Part shown: piece after piece, positions 51,037-61,343 of the stretch | Layout: every line of letters starts with the position of its first letter | Numbering within the stretch: position 1 is the first letter of the stretch | Assembly (NCBI GenBank): GCA_030428705.1 | Contig: JAUIDI010000003.1 | Coordinates: 1 to 64,000 of the forward strand | Reading direction: 5' to 3' | DNA from: Bacteroidia bacterium | GTDB lineage: Bacteria > Bacteroidota > Bacteroidia > Flavobacteriales > Flavobacteriaceae | DNA: 64,000 bases | Made by a program: the position numbers and the translations under genes | The notes under the pieces: generated by a model | What the model was told of the DNA's origin: nothing | The model's input: the letters and a program-made list of their open reading frames with translations, nothing else | The model's database searches: none

Positions 51037-52083
51037 ATGCTTGAAAACGCCAAAATAAAACTGGGCATATCCGTTGGTGATTTGAACGGAATCGGCTGCG
51101 AGGTCATCCTAAAAACTTTTGCCGATTCGAGAATGCTCGACTTTTGTACCCCAATAATTTTTGCCTCGAACAAGACCATTTCTTTTCAAAAAAATGCTTT
51201 GGGAATCGAAGTAAAATATAGTGGTATACAAGATGCATCAAAGGCCCTTGAGGGAAAAATCAATGTCGTAAACGTTTGGAAAGAAGTGCCGAACATCCGA
51301 TTTGGACAAGCCACGGAAGAAGCGGGCAAATATGCCATAAAATCGTTAAAGCAGGCCGTCGAGGCCTTAAAAAATGATGAAATCGATGTGCTCGTGACGG
51401 CACCTATCAATAAGAACAATATTCAGGCCGAAGACTTTAATTTTCCAGGGCATACCGATTACTTGGCGCAAGAGTTGGAGGGCGAAAGCCTTATGTTCAT
51501 GGTGGCCGATGACCTTAGAATAGGACTTTTGACCGATCATGTTGCGGTCAAGGATGCGCCGGCGGCAATCAACCCGATTTTGATTCGTACCAAGGTGCGT
51601 ATAATTGAAAAATCGCTTTCAATGGATTTCGGAATCAGGCGCCCCAAAGTCGCTTTATTGGGAATCAACCCACATAGTGGAGACAACGGTGTCATCGGAA
51701 AGGAAGACGATGAAGTTCTAAAACCGGTCATCAAAGAAATGTCAGATGCCGGGCATTTGGTTTTTGGCCCCTATTCGGCGGACAGTTTCTTTGGTTCGGA
51801 TACCTATAAAAGGTTCGACGGCATCCTGGCGGCGTATCATGATCAAGGGTTGATTCCGTTCAAGACATTGTCCTTCGGGAAAGGAGTTAATTTTACCGCC
51901 GGACTTTCAAAGGTACGTACTTCGCCAGATCACGGCACGGCCTATGAAATTGCCGGCAAGGGCAAGGCAGATCATAGTTCGTTCAAGGAAGCGGTCTTTA
52001 CGGCCATCGAAATTTATAGAAACCGCACCGAATACCAAGAATTGACCGATAACGTATTGCAAAAGCAGCGTACGAGACGATAG
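51037..52083 (+). CDS. pdxA: 4-hydroxythreonine-4-phosphate dehydrogenase
   Basis: The 348-residue protein starts KLGISVGDLNGIGCEV and shows VTAPINKNNIQAE, FPGHTDYLAQ, LGINPHSGDNG, YHDQGLIPFK and SPDHGTAYEIAGKG, the full PdxA set with its metal-binding His residues. The enzyme oxidises and decarboxylates 4-hydroxythreonine phosphate for pyridoxal phosphate synthesis. Confidence 0.96.
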   Translation: MLENAKIKLGISVGDLNGIGCEVILKTFADSRMLDFCTPIIFASNKTISFQKNALGIEVKYSGIQDASKALEGKINVVNVWKEVPNIRFGQATEEAGKYAIKSLKQAVEALKNDEIDVLVTAPINKNNIQAEDFNFPGHTDYLAQELEGESLMFMVADDLRIGLLTDHVAVKDAPAAINPILIRTKVRIIEKSLSMDFGIRRPKVALLGINPHSGDNGVIGKEDDEVLKPVIKEMSDAGHLVFGPYSADSFFGSDTYKRFDGILAAYHDQGLIPFKTLSFGKGVNFTAGLSKVRTSPDHGTAYEIAGKGKADHSSFKEAVFTAIEIYRNRTEYQELTDNVLQKQRTRR

Positions 52084-52142
52084 TACGTATTGATAGGCAA
52101 TGTTCGCTGCGTCCTAAATCGTTGTTTATTTTGTTCAATATA

Positions 52143-52197
52143 TTGTTCGTTGTCAAAATAATGTTATCTTTGCAGCCCGTTTTCAACGGGTATTTTT
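52143..52197 (+). promoter_or_regulatory. Promoter and leader hairpin of the DUF177-rpmF unit
   Basis: TTG at 52143-52145 and TATCTTTG at 52165-52172 form a consensus promoter with a 19-base spacer. CCCGTT-TTC-AACGGG (52176-52190) followed by TATTTTTG lies just downstream, so the transcript starts with a terminator-like hairpin; an attenuation or mRNA-protecting role is possible. Confidence 0.65.
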
Positions 52198-52218
52198 GTC
52201 GAATTTGTGTTGTAAAAG

Positions 52219-52746
52219 ATGAAGCATAAGGAATACTATATTCCTTTTTCAGGATTGAAGCAGGGGAAACACCGATTTGATTATATAATCGAAAACAAGT
52301 TCTTTGAATCTTTTGGGTATAATGAGTTCAACGATGCGCATATTAAATTGAATGTGCTGTTGAACAAGACCAGTACCATGCTTGAACTGGACTTTGTCGC
52401 CGACGGAACGGTCAATGTCGATTGTGATCTGACGAGTGAGCCATATGATCAACCTATCGCTTCCGAATTGCGATTGGTGGTGAAGTTCGGCGATGATTTC
52501 AACGATGAGGATGATGAGATACTCATTATTCCGCATGGCGAACATCAGGTCAATATAGCACAGTATATCTATGAAATGTTGGTCTTGGCGGTGCCTCAGA
52601 AAAGGGTTCATCCCGGAATTGCTGATGGCACGTTAAAATCTGATGTACTCGATAGATTGGTAGAACTTGAACCAAAAGAATCAAAGGATAAAAAAGATAA
52701 TGATCCCCGATGGGATGCTTTAAAAAAATTACTAACGGATAAATAA
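52219..52746 (+). CDS. DUF177 (YceD-like) protein
   Basis: The 175-residue protein belongs to DUF177, encoded before rpmF in most bacteria. Visible are LKQGKHRFDYIIENKFFESF, the VNVDCDLTSEPYD part with its single conserved Cys and the acidic block DEDDEILII. Relatives are linked to 23S rRNA or ribosome assembly. Only 6 bases separate it from rpmF. Confidence 0.9.
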   Translation: MKHKEYYIPFSGLKQGKHRFDYIIENKFFESFGYNEFNDAHIKLNVLLNKTSTMLELDFVADGTVNVDCDLTSEPYDQPIASELRLVVKFGDDFNDEDDEILIIPHGEHQVNIAQYIYEMLVLAVPQKRVHPGIADGTLKSDVLDRLVELEPKESKDKKDNDPRWDALKKLLTDK

Positions 52747-52752
52747 GTTACA

Positions 52753-52950
52753 ATGGCACATCCTAAGAGAAAAATTTCGAAGACCAGAAGGGATAAAAGA
52801 AGAACACACTATAAAGCCGTTGCCCCGACTTTGGCGACCGACCCGACTACTGGTGAAATGCATCTGTATCACAGGGCTCATTGGCATGAAGGGAAATTAT
52901 ACTACAAAGGACAGGTTTTGATCGACAAGACAGAAGAGGCCGAGGTATAA
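52753..52950 (+). CDS. rpmF: Ribosomal protein L32
   Basis: The 65-residue basic protein [20 protein letters not shown] is L32; the C-terminal half has lost the zinc-binding cysteines seen in many others, which is a normal variant in this phylum (non-Zn form). Confidence 0.95.
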   Translation: MAHPKRKISKTRRDKRRTHYKAVAPTLATDPTTGEMHLYHRAHWHEGKLYYKGQVLIDKTEEAEV

Positions 52951-52972
52951 TTCCTTATATCCTAAAAATTAC

Positions 52973-53001
52973 ACTCCCGTTGTCAATAGCGGGAGTTTTT
53001 T
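52973..53001 (+). terminator. Terminator after rpmF
   Basis: ACTCCCG (52973-52979) pairs with CGGGAGT (52990-52996), and a T-run follows. It sits between rpmF and fabH, whose start is 173 bases further on. Confidence 0.75.
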
Positions 53002-53173
53002 ATGCTTTTACGTCAAATCGGGAACAAAATGGGCTACTAGTGTCAAGACCCGATATGATAATTTCAGAAGTGGCGAAAAGAAGCCTTTTTTGGTCGAAAG
53101 TCACAAAAAATCAGTACTTTTCACCACATTTTGAAACGTTTTTGAGATTTTTTGATTTAAAATCAATTTTTGA

Positions 53174-54169
53174 ATGGGGAAACTATCAGCAGCTATTACC
53201 GCTGTAGGGGGCTATGTTCCGAAATTTGTACTAACTAACAAAATGTTGGAGGGTATGGTAGAGACCAACGATGAATGGATAACTACCAGAACAGGAATCA
53301 AAGAAAGAAGAATATTAAAGCCTGAAGAGGGTAATGGAGCCTCCTATCTCGCCATTAAAGCCGTAGAGAATCTATTGAGCAAAAAAAATGTCGATCCTAA
53401 AGAGATAGACTTGGTGATAGTTGCGACGGCGACCCCTGACAGCATGGTTGCTTCCACTGCAGCCTTTGTTGCATCTGAAATTGGTGCGACCAATGCCTTT
53501 GCCTATGACTTGTTGGCTGCCTGTTCAAGTTTTTTGTTCGGAATGTCGACAGCGGCTAGTTTTATCGAGGCGGGCCGCTATAAAAAGATACTGTTGATAG
53601 GGGCGGACAAGATGTCGTCCATAATCGACTATACCGACAGAACCACTTGCATTATTTTTGGCGATGGGGCCGGGGCCGTGCTTTTCGAGCCCAATGAAGA
53701 AGGTTTGGGATTACAGGATGCCTATTTAAGAGCTGATGGTTCGGGTAGACCTTTTTTGGGAATGGATGCCGGGGGATCCTTGTTGCCTGCGTCCGAAGAA
53801 ACGGTTAAAAACAGGCAACACTTTATATATCAGGACGGAAAAACGGTCTTTAAATTTGCTGTATCGAACATGGCCGAAGTAGCTGAAACGATAATGAAAC
53901 GAAACAATCTCGAACATACCGATGTTTCTTGGCTTGTGCCACATCAGGCCAATAAGCGGATTATCGATGCCACGGCAAAAAGAATGGGACTCGAAAGTTC
54001 CAAGGTCATGATGAACATTCAACGGTACGGCAACACAACGTCGGCAACGTTGCCATTGCTATTGAACGACTATGAAGATCAACTCAAGAAAGGCGATAAT
54101 TTGGTATTTGCCGCTTTCGGAGGTGGATTTACTTGGGGCTCCATTTATTTAAAATGGGCCTATAATTAA
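53174..54169 (+). CDS. fabH: 3-oxoacyl-ACP synthase III
   Basis: The 331-residue protein has the KAS III catalytic triad: Cys in DLLAACSSFLFG, His in LVPHQANKRII and Asn in YGNTTSATLPLL. Start SAAITAVGGYVPKFVLTN, WITTRTGIKERR. The enzyme condenses acetyl-CoA with malonyl-ACP to start fatty acid synthesis. It heads the accBC genes. Confidence 0.96.
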   Translation: MGKLSAAITAVGGYVPKFVLTNKMLEGMVETNDEWITTRTGIKERRILKPEEGNGASYLAIKAVENLLSKKNVDPKEIDLVIVATATPDSMVASTAAFVASEIGATNAFAYDLLAACSSFLFGMSTAASFIEAGRYKKILLIGADKMSSIIDYTDRTTCIIFGDGAGAVLFEPNEEGLGLQDAYLRADGSGRPFLGMDAGGSLLPASEETVKNRQHFIYQDGKTVFKFAVSNMAEVAETIMKRNNLEHTDVSWLVPHQANKRIIDATAKRMGLESSKVMMNIQRYGNTTSATLPLLLNDYEDQLKKGDNLVFAAFGGGFTWGSIYLKWAYN

Positions 54170-54204
54170 CGTAACTAACCAATTGCTTAACTAATATTAA
54201 TTCA

Positions 54205-54693
54205 ATGGACATTAAAGACATTCAAAGCCTTATCAAGTTTGTGGCCAAATCGGGCGCAAGCGAGGTAAAACTGGAGATGGAAGACCTCAAGATTACCATC
54301 AAGACGGGTACGGGAGATCATCCCGAGACCACATACGTACAGCAGATTCCGGTTGCACAGGCTCCAATTGCGCCTGTGGCACCGACCCCAACCGCGGCCC
54401 CTCCCGTAACGGCTGATGCCGCAACGCAAGAATCAAAAGAGGATGACTCGAAGTACATTACTATCAAATCTCCAATCATTGGCACTTTTTACCGTAAGCC
54501 ATCACCTGATAAACCGCCTTTTGTGGAAGTTGGAAGTGATATAGCCAAAGGGGATGTATTATGTGTAATCGAGGCGATGAAGCTTTTTAATGATATCGAG
54601 TCGGAAGTATCAGGTAAGATTGTAAAAGTGCTTGTCGAAGATTCTTCTCCGGTAGAATTTGACCAACCCTTATTTCTAGTAGATCCATCTTAA
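54205..54693 (+). CDS. accB: Biotin carboxyl carrier protein of acetyl-CoA carboxylase
   Basis: The 162-residue protein has an N-terminal helix, a Pro/Ala/Thr linker (about 55-80) and a biotinyl domain with the attachment Lys in [11 protein letters not shown]. The carried carboxyl group is handed to acetyl-CoA. accC follows 78 bases later. Confidence 0.96.
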   Translation: MDIKDIQSLIKFVAKSGASEVKLEMEDLKITIKTGTGDHPETTYVQQIPVAQAPIAPVAPTPTAAPPVTADAATQESKEDDSKYITIKSPIIGTFYRKPSPDKPPFVEVGSDIAKGDVLCVIEAMKLFNDIESEVSGKIVKVLVEDSSPVEFDQPLFLVDPS

Positions 54694-54771
54694 TGTAAAT
54701 GCGAATTCCAAGTGTTGAATTCCGGTTCATGTTCTGGAATTTATAACTTGGAGTTTGGAACTGAGACTGTT

Positions 54772-56124
54772 ATGTTCAAAAAAATATTGATTGCAAATAG
54801 GGGGGAAATAGCGCTTCGGGTCATTAGAACCTGCAAGGAGATGGGCATTAAAACAGTGGCGGTATATTCAAAGGCCGATGAAGAAAGCCTGCACGTTCGT
54901 TTTGCCGACGAGGCCGTATGCATAGGCCCTGCTGCGAGCAGTGAATCGTACCTCAAGATACCGAATATAATTGCGGCCGCCGAGATTACCAATGCCGATG
55001 CCATACACCCCGGCTACGGATTTCTATCTGAAAATTCTAAATTCTCAAGAATCTGTGCCGAGCACGACATTAAGTTTATTGGCGCCTCGGGTGACCAAAT
55101 TGACAAAATGGGCGATAAGGCAACGGCCAAGGCGACCATGAAAAAGGCAGGTGTACCTACCGTACCGGGATCGGATGGACTACTTAAAGATGTTGCCGAT
55201 GCAAAAAGGGTAGCAAAGAAAATGGGCTATCCGGTTATGATAAAGGCTACTGCCGGTGGTGGTGGTAAAGGTATGCGCGCTGTTTGGAAGGAGGAGGATA
55301 TGGAAGAATTGTTCGACAGTGCCGTTCAGGAGGCCACGGCAGCTTTTGGAAATGGAGGCATGTACATGGAAAAACTGATCGAAGAACCCCGACATATCGA
55401 AATCCAGATTGTGGGCGATCAGTACGGCAAGGCCTGCCACCTTTCGGAAAGAGATTGCTCCGTTCAGAGAAGGCATCAAAAATTGACCGAAGAGACCCCG
55501 TCCCCTTTTATGACGGACAAATTGAGGGATGCCATGGGGAAGGCCGCGGTCAAGGCGGCTGAGTTTATAAAATATGAAGGCGCGGGAACCATTGAATTTT
55601 TGGTTGACAAACATCGCAAGTTCTATTTTATGGAGATGAACACCCGTATACAGGTCGAACATCCCATTACCGAGCAGGTCATTGACTATGATTTGATTCG
55701 TGAACAGATATTGGTAGCCGGCGGAGTGCCCATATCGGGTAAGAACTATACACCGAAACTACATTCGATCGAATGCAGGATCAATGCAGAGGATCCTTAT
55801 AATGGCTTTAGACCCTCGCCGGGAAGGATAACAACTTTGCACACGCCTGGAGGACATGGCGTACGAATGGATACGCATGTATATAGCGGATATGTAATTC
55901 CCCCGAACTATGATTCGATGATCGCCAAGTTGATTACTACGGCGCAGACCCGTGAAGAAGCGATCAACAAGATGAAACGGGCCTTGGATGAATTTGTTAT
56001 CGAGGGAATCAAGACTACGATACCCTTTCACAGGCAGCTTATGGACCATCCCGATTACTTGGCGGGAAATTATACCACAAAGTTCATGGAAGATTTTAAA
56101 ATGGATCCACAACCTGAGGAATAA
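54772..56124 (+). CDS. accC: Biotin carboxylase subunit of acetyl-CoA carboxylase
   Basis: The 450-residue ATP-grasp enzyme starts [20 protein letters not shown]. The glycine-rich loop [39 protein letters not shown] and [15 protein letters not shown] are characteristic. I chose ATG 54772; the longer TTG frame has a Cys/Ser-rich stretch not found in relatives. It carboxylates biotin on AccB. Confidence 0.96.
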   Translation: MFKKILIANRGEIALRVIRTCKEMGIKTVAVYSKADEESLHVRFADEAVCIGPAASSESYLKIPNIIAAAEITNADAIHPGYGFLSENSKFSRICAEHDIKFIGASGDQIDKMGDKATAKATMKKAGVPTVPGSDGLLKDVADAKRVAKKMGYPVMIKATAGGGGKGMRAVWKEEDMEELFDSAVQEATAAFGNGGMYMEKLIEEPRHIEIQIVGDQYGKACHLSERDCSVQRRHQKLTEETPSPFMTDKLRDAMGKAAVKAAEFIKYEGAGTIEFLVDKHRKFYFMEMNTRIQVEHPITEQVIDYDLIREQILVAGGVPISGKNYTPKLHSIECRINAEDPYNGFRPSPGRITTLHTPGGHGVRMDTHVYSGYVIPPNYDSMIAKLITTAQTREEAINKMKRALDEFVIEGIKTTIPFHRQLMDHPDYLAGNYTTKFMEDFKMDPQPEE

Positions 56125-56451
56125 AGATTGAAAATCCCGATGCACATCGGGTTTTTTTGTTTCAAACGGTCTTTGGGTGAAATAAAATGTGCATTTATAG
56201 GTATGACAATTGGGCTAAACTAATGATGTGCGCAAACTTCCTGGTCGGTTCCATTTGATTTGAACATCGAACGTAGATTCTTTGAGGGTTTTTATCGGTG
56301 AATCACAGCCTAAAATCGAATATTCTTCCTATCGGCATGAATAATTTGAGGCACGCTTACCGACCGAATGGTCAGGGCAGGTATTTAACGCTTTTAAAGT
56401 GATGAACAATTCAATTTCCAATAATCATCGTTTAGTCATTATTTTTGGCCT
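56125..56451. other. 327-bp interval after accC
   Basis: Contains the accC terminator (56133-56158). I see nothing else of note before the oxidoreductase gene. Confidence 0.5.
56133..56158 (+). terminator. Terminator after accC
   Basis: CCCGATG-CA-CATCGGG, flanked by A's and a run of seven T's, directly after the stop codon. Confidence 0.85.
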
Positions 56452-57567
56452 ATGAACCTAAGTTACTGGGAATATAAAACGTGGCTCTCGAATATTGATT
56501 TTACAATAGTTGGTAGTGGTATCGTTGGGCTTAGTTGTGCCTTAAACCTTCAAAACCTGTATCCAAAAGCTAGAATATTGGTTTTGGAGAAAGGCACCCT
56601 GCCCCAAGGAGCCAGCACCAAAAATGCTGGGTTTGCATGTTTTGGAAGTGTTTCTGAAATTATTTCCGATTTAAAATCACATAGCGAGAGTGAAGTTCAA
56701 GAGCTGGTCAAGAGGCGTTATGAAGGCATAAAACTGCTTAGAAAAACATTGGGAGATTTGAATATTGGCTTTTATCAATATGATGGTGGGCACGAGCTCT
56801 TTATGAAAGCAAATGCGGCATTATATGAAGACTGTCTGTTAAAATTGGATTACATAAATGGACTGCTTGAACCCATTTTCTCCGAAAAGGCCTTTCAGGT
56901 GAATGCAAATTCCTTTGAATTCGCGAACATATCTGAAAGTTATATTTCAAACCGTTTTGAAGGTCAGTTACATACAGGCGGACTGATGAAGACCTTACTC
57001 CAAAAAGTCTTGAATGGCCAGACTACCATTTTAAACGCCGTAAAGGTTATGGGATTTACCGAAACCGGAAATGGAATTGAGGTGAGTACCGAAAAATTTG
57101 ACTTCAAGACCAACAAACTGCTTATTGCCACAAACGGGTTCGCTTCGGAACTCGCGATAGAAAACGCAAAACCAGCGCGAGCACAGGTTTTGATTACCAA
57201 GCCTATCAACGATCTGCATGTAAAAGGAACCTTTCATTTGGATGAAGGCTACTATTATTTTAGAAACATTGATAACAGAATTTTACTCGGAGGTGGACGC
57301 AACCTTGACTTTGAGGGTGAAGAGACCAATGAATTTGGTGAAACCCAATTGATTCAAAACAAACTGGAAACTCTATTGAAAAATACAATACTTCCTGATA
57401 AGCGTTTTGAGATCGATCGGCGGTGGAGCGGTATCATGGGTGTCGGCGATCAAAAACGACCAATTGTGAAACAACTTTCCGACAATGCATGCTGTGGTGT
57501 ACGTTTGGGCGGAATGGGCATCGCCATAGGGAGTGCAGTGGGCAAAGAACTTGCAGAGTTGGTTTAG
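56452..57567 (+). CDS. FAD-dependent oxidoreductase (DAO family)
   Basis: The 371-residue protein has an N-terminal Rossmann motif (IVGSGIVGLSCALNLQ, about 20-36, with the acidic ELE-like residue after strand 2, LVLEKG). The FAD-binding ATNG near residue 227 and the C-terminal RLGGMGIAIGSAVGKELAEL are typical of DAO proteins such as amino-acid or glycine oxidases. Substrate unknown. The start is the first ATG after an upstream stop; the first 17 residues precede the fold. Confidence 0.85.
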   Translation: MNLSYWEYKTWLSNIDFTIVGSGIVGLSCALNLQNLYPKARILVLEKGTLPQGASTKNAGFACFGSVSEIISDLKSHSESEVQELVKRRYEGIKLLRKTLGDLNIGFYQYDGGHELFMKANAALYEDCLLKLDYINGLLEPIFSEKAFQVNANSFEFANISESYISNRFEGQLHTGGLMKTLLQKVLNGQTTILNAVKVMGFTETGNGIEVSTEKFDFKTNKLLIATNGFASELAIENAKPARAQVLITKPINDLHVKGTFHLDEGYYYFRNIDNRILLGGGRNLDFEGEETNEFGETQLIQNKLETLLKNTILPDKRFEIDRRWSGIMGVGDQKRPIVKQLSDNACCGVRLGGMGIAIGSAVGKELAELV

Positions 57568-57827
57568 GTTGGCAGGTTGATATTTTAACTGATTTTTGTT
57601 AACGATTGTCTTTTTTTGAAAGTTTTTTTCGGTTTTCTTCCTATATTGGTATCCCCTAAATTTTTAAGATTTGAATACCTTGGACTACTTCGGTTCAAGC
57701 AAGTCTGAGTTTAACCCCACTTATTTAATTGGAACTTGTGCAGTCTATAGGTTGCACATCTTTTGGTTTTGTGTTTAGCGCGTTGATCGACAAAACATAA
57801 TTCTCGAAAGATTATAACCGTATCAAG

Positions 57828-58472
57828 ATGGGAGTAAGCATACAGAGATTTTTGGGGAAAAAGGGAATCCTATTACTGTTCCTTGTCTTTTTGGTAAGCT
57901 GTGGCACATCGAAAAACACGTATGAAGTTCGCTATGAGAAGGCCTGGAAAGAGGTGTTGAAATCGCAGGCCTGGCGAGATGCCCTTAGGCAAGATAATGA
58001 TCCGCTCATTGCCGAAAGCAATGATTTCTATGCAAGTACCGATGAAACGGAAATTGTTTCTGGGCCTGCCGTTAACAGTAAGGTATATGTTGACGGATTT
58101 GCCGATAAATACGATTTTTTGGTCCATAGGGCCTATGCCAAGATCATTGCCGAGGCGGAGATGGCCGACAGCCGTCTTGAACGGGAATACCTAAATTGGA
58201 ATACCAAAAGCAAAGCAGCAGAGGTTCAAAAAGACAAATCACTACGCCAGAAGCTAGAAGCCGTCAATAATCGATATAGGGCACACCGTAAAATGCTCGA
58301 GGGGCTTAAATCATGGAATATTTTCAGTGAATTTGGCACGGACGACCTTGATTTTTTTAAGGCCGAACACGCCGATGAAGTGCGACAAATGCTTCAAAAA
58401 GGCCACGGTGAAGGCAATGTCGTCGGTTTTTTGGTCTATAAACTGGCAGACCTTTATCATTTCGAGGAGTAG
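57828..58472 (+). CDS. Putative lipoprotein of unknown function
   Basis: The 214-residue protein has a signal peptide with the lipobox LVSC (Cys near 26). The mature part is helical and rich in charged residues. No family motif that I recognise. It is 6 bases ahead of the GreA-like gene, so they form an operon. Confidence 0.65.
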   Translation: MGVSIQRFLGKKGILLLFLVFLVSCGTSKNTYEVRYEKAWKEVLKSQAWRDALRQDNDPLIAESNDFYASTDETEIVSGPAVNSKVYVDGFADKYDFLVHRAYAKIIAEAEMADSRLEREYLNWNTKSKAAEVQKDKSLRQKLEAVNNRYRAHRKMLEGLKSWNIFSEFGTDDLDFFKAEHADEVRQMLQKGHGEGNVVGFLVYKLADLYHFEE

Positions 58473-58478
58473 CTAGGC

Positions 58479-58937
58479 ATGGCCGAAATCACTTCAAAAG
58501 AACTCCTTCTACAATTTTGTGGCGACTATATTCAAACCAGAATTTTCAGGATAAATGAGCAAATAAAGGAGTTGCAACAGGCTCTGACCACCGAAACAAA
58601 AAGTAGTGCCGGCGACAAACATGAAACCGGCCGTGCCATGTTACAACTTGAAAGAGAAAAATTGGGCCGACAACTGGCCGAAGCCGAGGCGACCAAGATG
58701 GTGCTATCCAAGGTGGATATTAACTCCCAATTTGATAGGATTGCATTGGGAAGCTTGGTAAAGACCACTAAGGCAAGTTATTTTTTGTCGATTTCGGCAG
58801 GCGAATTCAAAAGCGGTGAAACGCTCATTTATTGCATTTCTACGGGCACACCTATTGGGAGGCTTTTGTTGGGGAAATCAATTGGCGATCAAATAATCTT
58901 TAACGGGGAAGAAATCAAAATCTCCGAAATAAAATGA
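58479..58937 (+). CDS. GreA/GreB-type C-terminal domain protein
   Basis: The 152-residue protein has an N-terminal coiled coil (about 15-75) and a C-terminal FKBP-like domain (about 85-152) ending in TPIGRLLLGKSIGDQIIF, the classic pattern of Gre factors (SPLGxALLGKxxGD). The coiled coil is shorter and lacks the acidic tip of GreA. So it could bind RNA polymerase in the secondary channel without cleavage activity, like Rnk or the anti-Gre factors. Confidence 0.75.
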   Translation: MAEITSKELLLQFCGDYIQTRIFRINEQIKELQQALTTETKSSAGDKHETGRAMLQLEREKLGRQLAEAEATKMVLSKVDINSQFDRIALGSLVKTTKASYFLSISAGEFKSGETLIYCISTGTPIGRLLLGKSIGDQIIFNGEEIKISEIK

Positions 58938-58953
58938 TTTTTCCAAGGGAGTT

Positions 58954-60309
58954 TTATAGCGAAACGCCGTTGTTTAAAAACCTACTATACCATTTTCCTG
59001 AAGATTTGACGATTCTTTGTTGGGTTTCAAAATCCACGTACACCAACCCAAATCTTGGAAAATAACCCTCTGCCCATTCGAAATTGTCGGTAAACGTCCA
59101 TACAAAATAACCATCCACCTTCAGACCATCTTTTTTTGCCTTGTATACCTGGTCCAAATAGGACTGCAGGTATGATTTTCGAAGTGGATCGTGAACTTCC
59201 TTGTTGCTTACGACATCCTTGAAGGCTGCCCCGTTTTCGGTTATTATGAGTTTTTTGATGGCTGTGTATTGGTTGAATTTCGAAATCATTTCGTAAATAC
59301 TCGGGGGATGAACTTCCCAATCCATCAAGGTAGTTCTGACATTTCGTTTTGTGGCCTTTACTATTTTGGCTTTCAAATAAGGTGTCGTATAACTGTGGCG
59401 TACCACTTCCCTGGTATAGTTTTGTATTCCTATAAAATCGAAATCAAAAAGAAGGTTCTTTTCATCGTCAGGTCTGTGATATTCATCAAGGCGTCTAAGA
59501 ATCCTAAGTTCATCCATTGGGTATCCTAGTCCAAGGACAGGCTCTATAAAAAGCCTGTTGAGTAGGGCATCTGCCTTTTTTGCGGCCAATAGGTCCTTTG
59601 ATTTTTTCGAATATGGGGTAATCTGTGAACAGGAAAAAGTAGTGCCGACCATGGCGTCAGGTATCAAAGAACGTATGGTCCTGCCTCCAAGAGCCTGACA
59701 TAGGGACGCATGGTGAACGGCCGGGATAAAGTTTTTCAAACCTTTTTTCCCCGGGGCATGGACACCCAAGAAATACCCCGCTCCGGTAAAGACCATGGGT
59801 TCGTTGAGTATCATCCAATGCTTTACACGGTCACCGAACCGTTTGGCGCAAAGTTTCACGTATTCTTCGAACCATCCGATAATATCACGGTTCGTCCAAC
59901 CTCCTTTTTCTTCCAATGCTTGCGGAAGATCCCAATGGTACAATGTTATCCAAGGGGTAATATCGCATTCTAGGCAAAAATCGATGACCTTGTTGTAATA
60001 GTCCACACCCTCTTGACTGATTTTCCCATATCCCTGGGGCAAAATTCTTGTCCATGATAATGAAAATCTAAAATTATCGATGTTCATTTGTTTCATGAGT
60101 AGAATATCTTCTTCATACCTATAAAAGAAATCACAGGCAATTTTCCCATCATGCCCGTTAAAGACATTTTTTTTGCTTTCTACGAAAGAATCCCATATTG
60201 AAGGCCCCTTATCGTGAATATCATGGGCTCCTTCGACTTGATAGGCAGCAGAGGAAACACCCCAGACGAAATCTTTGTCAAAGTCCTTTTTTTGTAAATC
60301 GAATCCCAA
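58954..60309 (-). CDS. GH1 beta-glucosidase
   Basis: The 451-residue protein is a family GH1 enzyme. The acid/base Glu is in MILNEPMVF, the nucleophile in LIITENGAAF, and WGVSSAAYQVEGA and FRFSLSWTRILP mark the fold. No signal peptide, so it acts on imported glucosides or disaccharides in the cytoplasm. It reads toward the Gre-like gene. The glycosyltransferase gene is 26 bases upstream on the same strand. Confidence 0.93.
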   Translation of the reverse strand: MGFDLQKKDFDKDFVWGVSSAAYQVEGAHDIHDKGPSIWDSFVESKKNVFNGHDGKIACDFFYRYEEDILLMKQMNIDNFRFSLSWTRILPQGYGKISQEGVDYYNKVIDFCLECDITPWITLYHWDLPQALEEKGGWTNRDIIGWFEEYVKLCAKRFGDRVKHWMILNEPMVFTGAGYFLGVHAPGKKGLKNFIPAVHHASLCQALGGRTIRSLIPDAMVGTTFSCSQITPYSKKSKDLLAAKKADALLNRLFIEPVLGLGYPMDELRILRRLDEYHRPDDEKNLLFDFDFIGIQNYTREVVRHSYTTPYLKAKIVKATKRNVRTTLMDWEVHPPSIYEMISKFNQYTAIKKLIITENGAAFKDVVSNKEVHDPLRKSYLQSYLDQVYKAKKDGLKVDGYFVWTFTDNFEWAEGYFPRFGLVYVDFETQQRIVKSSGKWYSRFLNNGVSL

Positions 60310-60335
60310 GGGTTGGAGTTTTGTTCTATTGAAGA

Positions 60336-61343
60336 TTATCCCAGGGCTTGACCGACCAAGGCGTCCTGTAATAGTTTGTCAACGATTGCTTCCGTTATAT
60401 CAGGATAATAGATGTCTGGTTTGGTATCCGAATCTACCCAGGATTTTAGTTTGTCAAGGTGTTTGGCCTTCAACGATTTAATGACCGGCACCCCCATTTC
60501 CTTTAACGCGGCGGCATTGCATTGTTGTTCGTACTGCCCTTTCATAGGAATGACCATCAGCTTTTTTTGCATATATAGGGCCTCCGCCGGAGTTTCAAAG
60601 CCAGCTCCGCAAAGCACGCCCCTGCTGTTGGCCATACTGTTGACAAAGGCCTGATTGGTAATGGGCTGAATCATGATATTTTTGGAAAAAAATTCTTTGT
60701 GGTTGTGTTTTGAAAAGACGTGCCATTCAATATTCTTTATGTTCGAAAGCATTTTCAAAATTTTTTTGTCGCTGTAAGAGGGCAGATAAACAGTATAGTG
60801 GTTGCCGGTTGTTTTAGTCACCTCCCTGATATCATGTCGAATGATGGGAGTATATATTTGCTCTTCATAATTCTTGAAATGTAACCCATATTGAACCGTG
60901 GTCGGGGCATAATTTTTAAGGATGAACCTGCCCACTGGATCACTTTTTTCAGGTTTGGGGGCGAATGGTGATAACACTGCGGCCTGATGGCTAAAACTAA
61001 CACAGTGTTTGTTCCGTAATTTACATGCCCAGGCCGAAATAGGTTCGAAATCATTGATTATAAGGTCGTAGTTCGATACGGGAACACTTTTGAGCTCTTT
61101 TTGCAACCTTGCTGAGTTGGTACGGAGATACGTACGCCACATGTCGACCCCTCCTTTTTTCCCAAAGATGAAACTCCATCCTTTTAATTGATACTTTATG
61201 GGATGTGGAATCTTGACATCGGCCTGGGTTCCGCTGACGAGAACATCGAGAATGACCTTCTTTTCCTTGAGCAACGGAATTATATCGCGTGCCCGGCTTA
61301 AATGGCCGTTTCCGGTCCCTTGTATGGCATATAATACTTTCAC
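60336..61343 (-). CDS. Glycosyltransferase-like protein (GT-B fold)
   Basis: The 335-residue protein begins KVLYAIQGTGNGHLSRARDI, a G-x-G-H motif like that of MurG and undecaprenyl-type transferases. In the C-terminal half, GVLCGAGFETPAEALYMQKK is the nucleotide-sugar-binding loop. It is of the MJ1255/VC2487 type. It overlaps the LpxH-like gene by 4 bases. A role in lipid or envelope glycan synthesis is likely. Confidence 0.85.
   Translation of the reverse strand: MKVLYAIQGTGNGHLSRARDIIPLLKEKKVILDVLVSGTQADVKIPHPIKYQLKGWSFIFGKKGGVDMWRTYLRTNSARLQKELKSVPVSNYDLIINDFEPISAWACKLRNKHCVSFSHQAAVLSPFAPKPEKSDPVGRFILKNYAPTTVQYGLHFKNYEEQIYTPIIRHDIREVTKTTGNHYTVYLPSYSDKKILKMLSNIKNIEWHVFSKHNHKEFFSKNIMIQPITNQAFVNSMANSRGVLCGAGFETPAEALYMQKKLMVIPMKGQYEQQCNAAALKEMGVPVIKSLKAKHLDKLKSWVDSDTKPDIYYPDITEAIVDKLLQDALVGQALG

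Noticed and set aside
50979-51037. FMN riboswitch upstream of ribE
   Set aside because: Only 57 bases separate the divergent genes, too few for the RFN element, and its conserved core is absent.
52980-53207. 75-residue frame between rpmF and fabH
   Set aside because: It starts inside the rpmF terminator and overlaps the fabH start; no domain or start signal.
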